Part shown: piece after piece, positions 28,237 through 36,995 of the stretch
How positions within the stretch are numbered: the first letter of the stretch is position 1
Layout of the letters: each line of letters opens with the position of its first letter
Source: Nannocystis bainbridge
GTDB taxonomy: Bacteria; Myxococcota_A; Polyangia; Nannocystales; Nannocystaceae
Assembly: GCF_028368995.1 (NCBI RefSeq)
Contig: NZ_JAQNDL010000001.1
Coordinates: 1,364,001-1,428,000 of the forward strand
DNA length: 64,000 nucleotides
Reading direction: 5' to 3'
Notes under the pieces: generated by a model
What the model was told of the DNA's origin: nothing
Seen by the model: only the letters and a program-made list of their open reading frames with translations
Databases searched by the model: none
Made by a program: the position numbers and the translations under genes

Positions 28237-29460
28237 ATGCGGGACATGCACAAGGTCAAGCTCCAGCTCGGCAGCGCCTCCGTACAGCTCGACGCCGGCA
28301 ACCCGCGCGTCCTCCTCGGCCGCGACCCGACCTGCGGCCTCCCCACCAGCGAGGTCAGCGTCTCGCGGCGCCACGCCGAGGTCGCGTTCGTCGGCGACCG
28401 GCTCGTCATCCGCGACATGGGTTCGTCGAACGGCACGTGGATCAACGGCGAGCCGGTGGGCGCCGACTCGCAGCCGCTGCAGCCGGGCCAGCAGGTGTTC
28501 CTCGGCCACATCCCGCTGCTCGTCGAGTGGATCGGCGGCGGTCAGGGCGGGGCCACGGTGCTCGGCGAGATGCCGGAGGAGCTCAAGGCGCTGATCGAGT
28601 CGCGCAAGCTGGCCAAGATGGCGCCGACCAGCCCGGTCGCGGCCACCGCCGCGGCCTTCCAGGACCCGCCGTCGCAGGGCGGGCCGATGAAGACGATGCT
28701 GGGGATCGGCGGGACCCTGGCGCCCAAGGCCGCCGACTACGCTTACCGGCGTCAGGGCTCCAACAACAACGGCGTGCTGCTGATCGCGCTGCGCGGCGAC
28801 ACCTTCACCAACGCCGCCCTCATCGACGGCTACCTCGAGTTCACCGCGCTCGACAACGAGACCGTCGCCTCGATCTTCGTCGAGCTGGTCGAGCACCACA
28901 AGCGCGGGCCCAAGAACGGCCACGTGTGGGACCGCGTGCTGGTGCGCCAGGGCCCGTGGCGGACCGCCAAGAACGAGGTCCTGCCGCTGACCTTCCAGCT
29001 GCGCGTGCCGCCGGGCACCTCGCCCTCGGGCCGCGACGTCCACTGGGAGGTCCGCGGTTACGTCGACATCGAGTGGGCCTACGACATCGCCGCTGCCAGC
29101 CCGATCACCGTCCGCAACCTCGACATCGAGAAGATCCGCGACGCCCTCGGCACCCTCGACTACCGCCTCGCCGAGCTCGACCCCGAGCCGCTCGGCCAGC
29201 GCTTCACCGGCAAGTTCCAGCCGCCGGTGCAGGCCCGCAAGGACTTCGGCATCACCGACATCAACCTCGCCGTCGAGTACCTCGGCGCCAACCTCCAGCT
29301 GTCCATGGAGGTCGAGAAGACCAGCCTCTTCAAGTTCGACAAGCAGACCAAGCTGGTGTTCGAGCTGGCGCAGTTCCGGGTCTCGACCACCCAGCAGCTG
29401 TCGCAGTTCCTGAGCGCCAAGATCGACGAGCTCATGGGCCGCGCCGAGGCGCAGTCTTGA
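28237..29460 (+). CDS. FHA domain fused to a Spo0M-like arrestin-fold domain
   Basis: 407 residues. Residues 5-95 are an FHA domain, which binds phospho-threonine: GRDPTC, VSVSRRHAEV, DMGSSNGTWING carry the conserved G-R, S-x-x-H and N residues. A linker (about 105-180) follows. Residues 190-310 resemble Spo0M/SpoOM, an arrestin-like beta-sandwich: LRGDTFTNAALIDGYLEF, then NEVLPLTFQLRVPPGTSPS and YVDIEWAYDIAAASPITV. The C-terminus is helical with a basic stretch. With three Ser/Thr kinases in the window a phospho-dependent scaffold role is plausible. ATG 28237 is used; ATG 28246 is possible. Two hairpins follow the stop. Confidence 0.75.
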   Translation: MRDMHKVKLQLGSASVQLDAGNPRVLLGRDPTCGLPTSEVSVSRRHAEVAFVGDRLVIRDMGSSNGTWINGEPVGADSQPLQPGQQVFLGHIPLLVEWIGGGQGGATVLGEMPEELKALIESRKLAKMAPTSPVAATAAAFQDPPSQGGPMKTMLGIGGTLAPKAADYAYRRQGSNNNGVLLIALRGDTFTNAALIDGYLEFTALDNETVASIFVELVEHHKRGPKNGHVWDRVLVRQGPWRTAKNEVLPLTFQLRVPPGTSPSGRDVHWEVRGYVDIEWAYDIAAASPITVRNLDIEKIRDALGTLDYRLAELDPEPLGQRFTGKFQPPVQARKDFGITDINLAVEYLGANLQLSMEVEKTSLFKFDKQTKLVFELAQFRVSTTQQLSQFLSAKIDELMGRAEAQS

Positions 29461-29468
29461 AGCACGAA

Positions 29469-29493
29469 GGCCCCCGCGAGCGACGCGGGGGCC
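29469..29493 (+). terminator. Hairpin after the FHA gene
   Basis: GGCCCCCGCG and CGCGGGGGCC form a 10-bp stem with loop AGCGA, 8 bases past the stop. No T tract. Confidence 0.6.
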
Positions 29494-29509
29494 GGGCCTG
29501 AAACGCGTC

Positions 29510-29539
29510 GGCCCCCCGCGTGCGTACGCGCGGAGGGCC
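29510..29539 (-). terminator. Hairpin after the Thr-rich lipoprotein gene
   Basis: An 11-bp stem with one mismatch, 23 bases past the minus-strand stop; pairs with the previous hairpin as terminators for convergent genes. Confidence 0.5.
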
Positions 29540-29562
29540 GAGGCAGCGGGACCGGGTCTCGC

Positions 29563-30102
29563 TCAGGAGCAGGTCGAGAGGACGGCGATCTCGGCGCCCA
29601 TCTCCTCGCCGCAGTACCAGTTGTTGCCGTCCTCGTCGCAGCAACCCTGGCCGGTGAGGCCGGTGGTGGCGCACGCATCGCCCTCGACCAGGCCGGTCGG
29701 GCAAGCGATCGGGTTGGTGCCGTCCGGGTCCTCGCCCTCGAAGCCGCAGCTGTAGTAGTTGTCGCGCGGGCTCCAGCCGCACAGCGCACCACCGGTGTCG
29801 GTCGTGGTCGTGGTGGTCGTGGTGGTCGTCGTCGTCGCGTCGGTCGTCGTCGGCGCGGTGGTCGTCGGCGTCGTCTCGGTGCCGTCGGTCCCGTCGGAGT
29901 CCGTCGCGGTGCCGTCGGTCGAGTCGGTGCCCGCGGTCGTCTCGGTCGTCTCGGTCGTTTCGGTGCCGGCCGTGCCGTCGGTGGCGTCGGTCGTCGTGCC
30001 GAGGCTGGTAAAGTTCGTGTCGGTGCCGCCGGTGCTGATCACGCAGCCGGACATCGAACCGGCGACCAGCGCCGCGCCCAAGGTCATCTTGAATGAGTGC
30101 AT
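29563..30102 (-). CDS. Small Thr-rich, Cys-rich lipoprotein
   Basis: 179 residues. The signal ends in GSMSGC. About 85 residues of Thr, Asp, Gly and Ser follow, including a run of 12 Thr. The last 70 residues hold ten cysteines (CGWSP, YYSCG, ACPTG, GQGCCDEDG, WYCGEE, STCS), a compact disulfide-rich module probably displayed on the cell surface. No known family. The Cys pattern could bind a ligand, but there is no evidence. A TATGTC box ends 6 bases before the ATG. Confidence 0.65.
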   Translation of the reverse strand: MHSFKMTLGAALVAGSMSGCVISTGGTDTNFTSLGTTTDATDGTAGTETTETTETTAGTDSTDGTATDSDGTDGTETTPTTTAPTTTDATTTTTTTTTTTTDTGGALCGWSPRDNYYSCGFEGEDPDGTNPIACPTGLVEGDACATTGLTGQGCCDEDGNNWYCGEEMGAEIAVLSTCS

Positions 30103-30184
30103 GGGCGGGACATAGCGGACCGGCGCGAACATCGTCAAGGTACCCGCCGAACCGGGGGCGCTCGCGTCCGCCCGCGGCGCTCGA

Positions 30185-31177
30185 TCAGCCTGTCCCTTCG
30201 GACAGCACAGTCCCCTCGACATCGCGCGTGACGTCGAGCCCGTCCCACACGATCGCGTCGCGCAGGCGCACACCGGGCGCGATCACGGCCCTGTCACCGA
30301 TCTGCACTCGTGGGCCCACGTGCGCCCCCGCGCCGATCACCGCGCCCTCGCCGATCCACGCCGCCGGATCGACGTGCGCCCCCGCACCGATCGTCGCGCT
30401 CGCGGCCACGCCCCGCAGGTGCCGCTCCGCGAACGGCAGGCGCACCCGGCCCTCGAGCACGTTGGCCACGCCTTGCAGGTAGCGCTGCACCGTCGAGTGC
30501 TCCCACCAATAATCGCGGGTCACCACGCCGGCGAGGCCTGTGCCGCTGTGGAACAGCTCGGTATACGCCGTGCGGATCACGCACTGCGGCCCTTGCGGAG
30601 GGATGCGGTCCAAGAACCGCGGCTCGAGGACATGAACCCCCGTGAACATCAGCGGCTCGGCCGCCTCGGCGCCGGGCCTGTGCGCCCCGAGCAAACCCAC
30701 GACCTGCCCGGCCGCGTCGACGCGCAGACTGCCCCAGCGCTCGGCCTCGGGGTCGGGGCGCAGCACCATCGTCGCCTCGGCCCCGGCCGCGCGGTGCGTC
30801 GCCAGCACGCGCGCCAGCTCGAGCTCGAGCAAGATCTTGCCGTTGACGACCACGATCGGCCTGCCGCTGCCGTCGTCGAGCAGGTGCCTCGCGTGACGCA
30901 GCGCGCCACCTGTCCCGAGGATCTCCCCGTCCTCGCGCGAATAGGCGATCGCCATCCCGAGCTTCGACCCGTCGCCGAGCTCGGCCTCGATCTGCTCGCC
31001 GAGGTGATGCAGGTTGACCACCACCTCGCGCACTCCTTGCGAGCGCAACCACAGCGCCACCCAGCGGACCAGGGGCGTGCCGCACACCGGCAACATCGGC
31101 TTCGGGCGCAAGCCACTGAGATCGCCGAGGCGTGTGCCGAGGCCGGCGGCGAGGATCATCGCGCGCGGAGCGTTCAT
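30185..31177 (-). CDS. NDP-sugar pyrophosphorylase (nucleotidyltransferase)
   Basis: 330 residues. It makes a nucleotide sugar from NTP and sugar 1-phosphate for surface polysaccharide synthesis. The N-terminal catalytic domain has MILAAGLGTRLGDLSGLRPKPMLPV (cut here to its start G-x-G-T-R and the K-P-M-L-P motif), NLHHLGEQI, GTGGALRHA and VVNGKI, where most enzymes have NGD; the Lys in place of Asp is odd. The C-terminus is a left-handed beta-helix of hexapeptides (ATIGAGAHVDPAAWIGEG). Sugar specificity cannot be told; mannose 1-phosphate guanylyl transfer is the usual call. The TGA stop and last residues overlap a 14-bp repeat unit. TATGGT lies 8 bases before the ATG. Confidence 0.82.
   Translation of the reverse strand: MNAPRAMILAAGLGTRLGDLSGLRPKPMLPVCGTPLVRWVALWLRSQGVREVVVNLHHLGEQIEAELGDGSKLGMAIAYSREDGEILGTGGALRHARHLLDDGSGRPIVVVNGKILLELELARVLATHRAAGAEATMVLRPDPEAERWGSLRVDAAGQVVGLLGAHRPGAEAAEPLMFTGVHVLEPRFLDRIPPQGPQCVIRTAYTELFHSGTGLAGVVTRDYWWEHSTVQRYLQGVANVLEGRVRLPFAERHLRGVAASATIGAGAHVDPAAWIGEGAVIGAGAHVGPRVQIGDRAVIAPGVRLRDAIVWDGLDVTRDVEGTVLSEGTG
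30188..30206. repeat. 14-bp repeat unit over the end of the nucleotidyltransferase gene
   Basis: GCCTGTCCCTTCGG at 30188, then ACAGC. It encodes the last residues (SEGTG) next to the stop on the minus strand. Confidence 0.55.
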
Positions 31178-31185
31178 GACGCCGC

Positions 31186-31191
31186 ACCATA
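31186..31191 (-). promoter_or_regulatory. -10-like box of the nucleotidyltransferase gene
   Basis: Extended -10 form TGCTATGGT on the minus strand, ending 8 bases before the ATG at 31177. Confidence 0.45.
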
Positions 31192-31419
31192 GCAACGCCC
31201 GATCGGGCCCCCAAGGAATCGGCTGGAACTGCGTCCGTCGGCTCGCTGCGCCCCGCGAGGGGCCGCCCGCAACACGCCCGCCGAGCTCGCCGGGCGGCCT
31301 CCTCGCCGCGCCGGTGGTGTCGCCCGGTTCGCCCACGCGGCGCGGCGCGAACGGGGCCTCGCGGCTGCTCGGTCCGCCGCGAGCTTGCGCCGCGCGCCGA
31401 GATCCGCGAGGATGACGAC

Positions 31420-31770
31420 GTGCAAGCGCCGCCTCCCGTAGAGGTCGACGAAGCCGAACTGCTCGCGCGTCTCGGCGGTCGCCGAGACCTCCTGGCGATG
31501 CTGGTCGGCCTCTTTTCTGCCGATCTGCCGCAGATCCACGACGAATTCTGCGCCGCGCTCGCGGCCGGTGACGCCGGCGCGGTGCGACGCATCGCCCACC
31601 GCGTGGTCGGCACCCTCGCCAACCTCTCGGGCGGCCCGCTGCTCGAATACGGCCGCGACATCGAGGAGCTGGCGGTCCCCGAGAACCTGCCGACCCTCGG
31701 CCCGCGGATCGACGCCTTCCGCGCCGCCCTCGACCAGCTCGAGCAGCGCCTGCGCCAGGCGTTCGGCTGA
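31420..31770 (+). CDS. Histidine phosphotransfer (Hpt) protein
   Basis: 116 residues, a stand-alone four-helix Hpt module that relays phosphoryl groups between response regulators. The active helix reads RRIAHRVVGTLANLSGG, with phospho-accepting His60; most family members have AHxLKG, so the Lys is Val here. The GTG start at 31420 has GAGG 8 bases upstream. It is divergent from the nucleotidyltransferase. No hybrid kinase is adjacent, so partners are elsewhere. Confidence 0.82.
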   Translation: MQAPPPVEVDEAELLARLGGRRDLLAMLVGLFSADLPQIHDEFCAALAAGDAGAVRRIAHRVVGTLANLSGGPLLEYGRDIEELAVPENLPTLGPRIDAFRAALDQLEQRLRQAFG

Positions 31771-31837
31771 CCCTGTCCGAACGGTCATGTCCCGCTGGAC
31801 ATGCCCGCTCGGCCATGACCCTTCGGTCATGTCTGCC
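31771..31837. repeat. 14-bp palindromic tandem array overlapping a stop codon
   Basis: Units start at 31771, 31785, 31799, 31813 and 31827. It starts on the base after the Hpt stop and covers the last codons and TGA of the convergent gene, so the two genes are separated only by the array. Confidence 0.92.
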
Positions 31838-33692
31838 AGAACAGCTTGTCGAGCACCGCCGCCGTCAGCACCAGGCCGAAGGCCATCGACGCCAGCAGCC
31901 CGAGCGCGCGCCACAGCACCGCGCGCTGGGCCTTGCGCACCTCGACCGCCACCTCGGGGCCATGCCCGAGCATCTCGCGGGCCAGCCGTTCGGCCGCGCC
32001 GCGGTGGCTGACGACGATCAGCAGCGTCGTCACGGCTAGGAACAGCCCGCCGCCGCCGAGCAGCAGCAGGCGTACGCGCCCGGCCCACAGCCGGCGCAGC
32101 GCCGTCATGTCCGCGTCCTCGCGCCCGCGGGTCGTCAGCGCCGTGGGCGGCCCGTGGATCTCGACCGGCAGCGTCCCGATCAGCCACGCCTCCGTCAGCT
32201 GCTGCGCCTCCGCATCGAGGCTCACCGTCGCCAGCGCGTCGAGGTACTTGCCCTCGAGCGCGGCGTCGAACTCCTTCTCCACCCGCGGCATGCCCAGCCG
32301 CTCGCGCTGCAGCCCGATCAGCGTCGAAAGGGCCGGCTTCTGCCCCGGGCCCGGGCCGAGCACCACCCGCGCCAGCGCCGACGACTCGCCCGGCGCGTTG
32401 GTGAAGTGATACGCCTCGACCTGCACCAGCCCCGGCGACAGCCCGGCCGACGACCACGTGCGCGGCGGCTCCGGCCCGACCACCGGCGGCTCGAGCGTAT
32501 CGACCCACGCCCCGTCGGGCCCGCGCACGTCGACGAACACCGCCCGCTTGGGCCGCAGCCCGCGCGCCTTGATCGTCAATGTGTCGCCGGCCCCCGCTGT
32601 CCACGGCGCCGCGTCGACCGTCACCGCGCCCGCGAAGCTGACCATGCGGAACTTCCGCGCCGCGACCGGCTCGACGCTCGCGGCGCCGTCTTTCGCCGCG
32701 CTCCCGTCCTCGTCCTTCGCCCCCGGCCCCTTCGCCTCGCGCGCGATGTCCTCCGCGCTCGCCCCCGCATCCTTCGCGCCCGCGTCCTTGCTCGCGCTCC
32801 CCTTCGGCCCGACCTTCCCCTTCGGACCTGCTCCCTCGGACACGTCCTTCGCAGCAGGTCCTTCCGCACCTGACCCTACGGACATGTCCTGAGCGCCTGG
32901 CAGCGCCCGCACCTCGAAGCGGACCACGTCGGTGGCCAGCAGCCCGGCGACGCGGACCAGCCCCGCCGCGTCCGTCTCGCCGCGCACGACCGTCGCCGGC
33001 GCGTCGGCCGACGACTTGTGCGGCCCGAACTCGCCGTCGAGCAGGCGGACCTCGACCGGCCCCTGGCGCGGCTTTCCCTCCGCGTCGGTCACGCGGGCCA
33101 CCAGCGCGTTCTCGAAGCCGGCCGCCAGCCGGCCCAGCGGACGCAGCACGATGCGCAGCTTCTCGGGCTGCGATTCGGTGTCGTCCGCGTAGTTTTTCGT
33201 CGAACCCGACACCGTCGGCGTCCCGCGTCGGAGCGCGCGCGACGCGACGAGCTCCACCTCGACCACCTCGCGGAACTGCTCGTGCCCCGAGATCGCCAGC
33301 TCGAGCGTCGCCGGGCCCGGAGCCCAGTCAGGGGCCGTCAGCCGCCCTTGCGCCATCCCCACCGCGGCCGCGTCGCGCAGCGTCCCGAGCGACGCGCGCT
33401 CCTCGCCGCGCCGCAGCGTCGCCTCGACCTGCGCTTCCGGCACCGCCTGACCGGCGCCGTTCAACACCTGCACGCGGGCCGCCACCGGCTCGCCCGCGAC
33501 CCACTGCGGCTCGACCTGCACGATCGCCGAGTGCGTCACGTGCCACCCTGCGATCGCAAACGACGCGAAGATCGCCGCGCCCATCCCGAGCGGCGCGCCG
33601 ATCACGGGCAGCAAGTACACGAACCGCGACAGCGCGGCAGACCGAGTGATCTCGGCGGATTCGCTCGGCTCGCTCGGCGTCGCCACGGGCAC
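31827..33692 (-). CDS. Membrane-anchored Ig-like protein with repeat-derived linker
   Basis: 621 residues. One membrane helix at about 24-49, a large periplasmic part and two C-terminal helices (about 543-566 and 594-615). The outer part has beta-sandwich stretches (VEPQWVAGEPVAARVQVLNG; ALVARVTDAEGKPRQGPVEV) like those of macroglobulin or carboxypeptidase-regulatory domains. Between residues about 262 and 340 lies an Ala/Lys/Asp/Gly-rich linker; its first part is encoded by a five-unit 14-bp array (32824-32897). I cannot name a family. GTG 33692 is used, with TACGGT 5 bases upstream; the second GTG two codons on is possible. Confidence 0.6.
   Translation of the reverse strand: MPVATPSEPSESAEITRSAALSRFVYLLPVIGAPLGMGAAIFASFAIAGWHVTHSAIVQVEPQWVAGEPVAARVQVLNGAGQAVPEAQVEATLRRGEERASLGTLRDAAAVGMAQGRLTAPDWAPGPATLELAISGHEQFREVVEVELVASRALRRGTPTVSGSTKNYADDTESQPEKLRIVLRPLGRLAAGFENALVARVTDAEGKPRQGPVEVRLLDGEFGPHKSSADAPATVVRGETDAAGLVRVAGLLATDVVRFEVRALPGAQDMSVGSGAEGPAAKDVSEGAGPKGKVGPKGSASKDAGAKDAGASAEDIAREAKGPGAKDEDGSAAKDGAASVEPVAARKFRMVSFAGAVTVDAAPWTAGAGDTLTIKARGLRPKRAVFVDVRGPDGAWVDTLEPPVVGPEPPRTWSSAGLSPGLVQVEAYHFTNAPGESSALARVVLGPGPGQKPALSTLIGLQRERLGMPRVEKEFDAALEGKYLDALATVSLDAEAQQLTEAWLIGTLPVEIHGPPTALTTRGREDADMTALRRLWAGRVRLLLLGGGGLFLAVTTLLIVVSHRGAAERLAREMLGHGPEVAVEVRKAQRAVLWRALGLLASMAFGLVLTAAVLDKLFWQT
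32824..32897. repeat. Five-unit 14-bp array inside a coding region
   Basis: Units start at 32826, 32840, 32854, 32868 and 32882 with perfect 14-bp spacing. On the minus strand they encode a stretch with DMS, then DVS about 14 residues on, in the linker of the membrane protein. Confidence 0.85.
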
Positions 33693-33724
33693 CGGCCACC
33701 GTAGCAGACGCGACGCTGTTTCGG

Positions 33725-33730
33725 TATCCT
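33725..33730 (+). promoter_or_regulatory. -10-like box of the UDP-glucose dehydrogenase gene
   Basis: TATCCT ends 12 bases before the ATG at 33743. Confidence 0.3.
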
Positions 33731-33742
33731 CCCGCGCGCCTC

Positions 33743-35053
33743 ATGAAGCTCAGCGTCATCGGTACAGGGTATGTCGGCCTCGTCGCCGCCGCGGTGTTCG
33801 CCGACTACGGAAACGATGTCCTGTGCGCGGACATCGACGCCGGCAAGATCGACTCGATCAAGGCCGGCAAGCTGCCCATCTTCGAGCCCGGGCTCGAGCC
33901 GCTGGTCGAGCACAACATCCAGGCCGGGCGCCTGCGCTTCACCACCAGCAACGCCGAGGCCGCGGTCCACGGCGACGTCATCTTCCTCGCCGTCGGCACG
34001 CCGACGGCCGCCGACGGCAGCGCCGACCTGTCGTACCTCTACCAGGCCGCGAGCGAGATCGGGCGCCACATCACCCGGCCGACGATCATCGTCGACAAGA
34101 GCACCGTGCCGGTCGGTACCGCCGAGCGGATCGCCCGCATCGTCGGCGAGCAGACCCGCGTCCCGTTCACCGTCGTCTCGAACCCCGAGTTCCTCAAAGA
34201 GGGCGCCGCGGTCGACGACTTCATGCACCCCGACCGCGTCATCGTCGGCACCGACGACCCGCACGCGCGCGAGGTCCTGCACCGCCTCTACCAGCCGTTC
34301 TGCCGCACCAGCGACCGGATCCTGTTCATGGACGCGCGCTCGGCCGAGCTCACCAAGTACGCCTGCAACGCCTACCTCGCCGCGCGCATCAGCTTCATGA
34401 ACGACATGGCCAACCTCGCCGACGCGCTCGGGGCCGACGTCGAGCTGGTGCGCCGCGGCATGGGCTCCGATCCGCGGATCGGCAACAAGTTCCTCTACCC
34501 CGGCGTCGGCTACGGCGGCTCCTGCTTCCCCAAGGACATCCGCGCCCTGCTCACCACCGCCCGCGAGTTCGGCCACTCGCTCGAGATCGTCGCCAGCGCC
34601 GAGCGCATCAACGAGGCCCAGAAGCTCGTCATCGTCCGCAAGCTGCGCCAGCGGCTCGGCAGCGACCTGGCCGGCAAGACCTTCACCGTGTGGGGCCTGT
34701 CGTTCAAGCCCAACACCGACGACGTGCGCGAGGCCCCGGCGCTGAAGATCGTCCGCACCCTCGTCGGCGACGGCGCTCGCCTGCGCCTGCACGACCCCGA
34801 GGCCGGCAAGAACTTCATCGCCAACCTCAGCCCGCACGTCGCCGCCTCCTGCACCCTCGCCGCCGACCCCTACGACGCCGCCGAGGGCGCCCACGCGCTC
34901 ATCCTCGCCACCGAGTGGCGAGAGTACCGCAGCCCCGACTTCGAGCGCCTCAAGCGGATCATGGCCGGCACCCACCTGTTCGACGGCCGCAACCAGTGGG
35001 ACCGCCAGCACGTCGAGGCCCTCGGCTTCGAATACGCCGGCATCGGCCGCTGA
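33743..35053 (+). CDS. ugd: UDP-glucose 6-dehydrogenase
   Basis: 436 residues, the usual length. It oxidises UDP-glucose twice with NAD to UDP-glucuronate for capsule or exopolysaccharide. Visible: Rossmann GTGYVGLVAA at the N-terminus, AVGTPT, KSTVPVGTAE, NPEFLKEGAA, KYACNAYLAARISFMND, and GGSCFPKD with the catalytic Cys261, then WGLSFKPNTDDVREAP and FDGRNQWD. GDP-mannose dehydrogenases share the fold, but KEGAAVDDF and FDGRN fit UDP-glucose enzymes. It is divergent from the Ig-like membrane protein and near the NDP-sugar pyrophosphorylase, which may feed the same pathway. Confidence 0.93.
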   Translation: MKLSVIGTGYVGLVAAAVFADYGNDVLCADIDAGKIDSIKAGKLPIFEPGLEPLVEHNIQAGRLRFTTSNAEAAVHGDVIFLAVGTPTAADGSADLSYLYQAASEIGRHITRPTIIVDKSTVPVGTAERIARIVGEQTRVPFTVVSNPEFLKEGAAVDDFMHPDRVIVGTDDPHAREVLHRLYQPFCRTSDRILFMDARSAELTKYACNAYLAARISFMNDMANLADALGADVELVRRGMGSDPRIGNKFLYPGVGYGGSCFPKDIRALLTTAREFGHSLEIVASAERINEAQKLVIVRKLRQRLGSDLAGKTFTVWGLSFKPNTDDVREAPALKIVRTLVGDGARLRLHDPEAGKNFIANLSPHVAASCTLAADPYDAAEGAHALILATEWREYRSPDFERLKRIMAGTHLFDGRNQWDRQHVEALGFEYAGIGR

Positions 35054-35090
35054 CCGCCCGGGCGCAGCGGCGCCGCTCGTGAGTCTCTCA

Positions 35091-35154
35091 GGACATGTTC
35101 ATCCGGACATGTCCTGAAGCCTATGTACTTTCGCGCATGCCCGTTCGGACAGCC
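35091..35154. repeat. 14-bp palindromic tandem array, four units plus end
   Basis: Units start at 35093, 35107, 35121 and 35135, closing with ACAGCC at 35149. It lies 38 bases after the ugd stop. Confidence 0.88.
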
Positions 35155-35621
35155 GGCGCTCGCCGCCCGCTCGTGCCCCTGACGGCCCGCGCGAGCGACC
35201 GCCCGCGCGGCCCGGCGCTGTCGTCGTGCCCCTGACGCTCGACCGAGCGCCCGCTCGCGTCGGGCGCCCGACCGTCCATTCACGCTCTCGCGCCTCTCGC
35301 CTCGCAACGCCCGCAGGCGCTCGAGCGACCGCGCATTCCACTCCTCAGCCCCCGACGCCACGCCCGCAGCCATCACCGCGCCGGCGATCGGGCAGTCGCC
35401 CCGCGGCCCCGTGAACCTCGCCCACCTCGCCGCAACTTCACCACCGCGACCGGCACCGCCCGCGCCGTCACACATGTCGGATTGTTCGCCGGGGTAACTC
35501 GCCCCATACGGGATCGTCCTCGAACCGCCCGCAGACTGGTCTCTGCGGGCTCTACCGCGATTGCGACGACGCGCTCGATGCATGACGCGCCGCGTGTTCG
35601 TCGCTCGCGCCTGGAGAACCC
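35155..35621. other. Intergenic region before the PPC protein
   Basis: No gene or array is recognised; the region is Cys/Gly-codon-like noise with low-complexity CGCTCG runs. A perfect 9-bp hairpin (GCCCGCAGA, loop CTGGTC, TCTGCGGGC) at 35527-35550 would lie in the leader of the next mRNA. Confidence 0.45.
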
Positions 35622-36995
35622 ATGATCCTGCAAGCCACTGTCATCACCCTGCTCACCTTCGCCGCCGACCCCTCGGCCCGCGCCCGCCTCTCGCAGCTCC
35701 TCGCCGCCCAGCGCAGCGCCCCCGACCCGGTCGCGCTCGCCCCCGAGGAGCCGCGCAACGAGCCCAGCATCAGCACCGTCTACCCCAGCCGGGCCTTCCT
35801 GGAGCGCACCCTCGACATCACCATCGGCGGCGACGACACCGAGTGGACCGACGCCGCCCTCGTCGACTTCGGCGACGGCATCCGCGTCGAGAGCGTGCGC
35901 GTCGCCAGCCCCACCGGCCTGGTCGCGCGCATCACCGTCGACGACGACGCCGCGCTCGGCGCCCGCGACGTCACCGTGCGCGAGGGCGAGGTCGAGGTCG
36001 TCTACGCCGGCGCCTTCACCCTCGAGGCGCCCCTCGCCTTCAAGGTCCTCAACGGCACGCGCGCCGCCGGATCGATCTTGAACGGCAAGCTCGTCCAGCG
36101 CGACATCACCACCCCGTTCGACCCGATCGACAACACCCTCACCTTCGACGACCCCGGCTTCACCGTCGATTACTTGTACGCCCAGCAGTACACCGCCGAG
36201 TTCGCCCTGCTCGTCGACGTCCCCGTGGCCGCCGGCACCTACGACCTCACCGTCGTCAGCGGTCTCGCCGGCGCCCAGCTGCGGTCGACCGGCCCTGACA
36301 TCCTCCCGATCGCCGCTCGCACCCCGCTCCCGCTCGAGGTCGGCGACAACCCCGGCGCGCTGAAGGAACCCTTCGGCACCAAGCTGTACAAGTTCACCCC
36401 GCCGGCCGAGCCGACCCGGCTCACGCTCTCCGTCACCGCCGACATCGAGGGCGCGAGCCCCATCCTCGCCGTGTTGCCCGCCAGCGGCCGCTTCGCCGAC
36501 CTGCTCGGCGCCGACGCGCGGGTCGTCGTCGACAGCAACAGCGCCGCGCCGATCTACGTCATCTACTGGGACGCCACCGGCGCCGACGCCCACGCCTACA
36601 CCATCAACCTCGCCACCGCCCCGCCGCCGCCGCCCGAGGCCGAGCCGAACGACGACTGTGCCGCCGCCACCCCGGTCACCGCCGCGTCGTCGACCCTCGG
36701 CGAGCTGCGCGACAACAGCGACGTCGACTGGTTCGTGTTCACCGCCGGGGCCGCCGACGTCGGCAAGACCGTGCACGTGCGCACCCAGCCCGGCCAGCCG
36801 ACCACCGACACCGTCGTCGAGGTATTCGCCGCCGACTGCACCACCTCGCTCGGCGGCCCCTCGCCCGACTTCGCCTACCACGAAGACTTCACCAGCACCG
36901 CCCTCGCGGTCGCCGGCCCCGTCTACGTCAAGGTCAGCCTCAGCGCCGAGGCCTCCGAGGGCGGCACCTACGAGCTGACGATCGCGCTCGAGTGA
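35622..36995 (+). CDS. Secreted PPC-domain protein (paralogue of 39809-41371)
   Basis: 457 residues. A short hydrophobic leader (MILQATVITLLTFAADP) acts as a weak signal peptide. Residues 50-140 form an IPT/TIG-like domain (YPSRAFLERTLDITIGG, then GARDVTVREG). The middle part repeats a PPC-like core (LYKFTPPAEPTRLTLSV). The last 110 residues are a second PPC domain: EAEPNDDCAAATPV, DVDWFVFTAG, TDTVVEVFAADCTTSLGGPS. PPC domains often flank secreted peptidases; no protease domain is present here. It has a GGAGA ribosome site. The same order occurs in the lipoprotein at 39809. Confidence 0.72.
   Translation: MILQATVITLLTFAADPSARARLSQLLAAQRSAPDPVALAPEEPRNEPSISTVYPSRAFLERTLDITIGGDDTEWTDAALVDFGDGIRVESVRVASPTGLVARITVDDDAALGARDVTVREGEVEVVYAGAFTLEAPLAFKVLNGTRAAGSILNGKLVQRDITTPFDPIDNTLTFDDPGFTVDYLYAQQYTAEFALLVDVPVAAGTYDLTVVSGLAGAQLRSTGPDILPIAARTPLPLEVGDNPGALKEPFGTKLYKFTPPAEPTRLTLSVTADIEGASPILAVLPASGRFADLLGADARVVVDSNSAAPIYVIYWDATGADAHAYTINLATAPPPPPEAEPNDDCAAATPVTAASSTLGELRDNSDVDWFVFTAGAADVGKTVHVRTQPGQPTTDTVVEVFAADCTTSLGGPSPDFAYHEDFTSTALAVAGPVYVKVSLSAEASEGGTYELTIALE

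Noticed and set aside
30627..30655. Repeat-like ACATGAACC units in the nucleotidyltransferase gene
   Set aside because: The spacing is 16, not 14, and no second clear unit follows.
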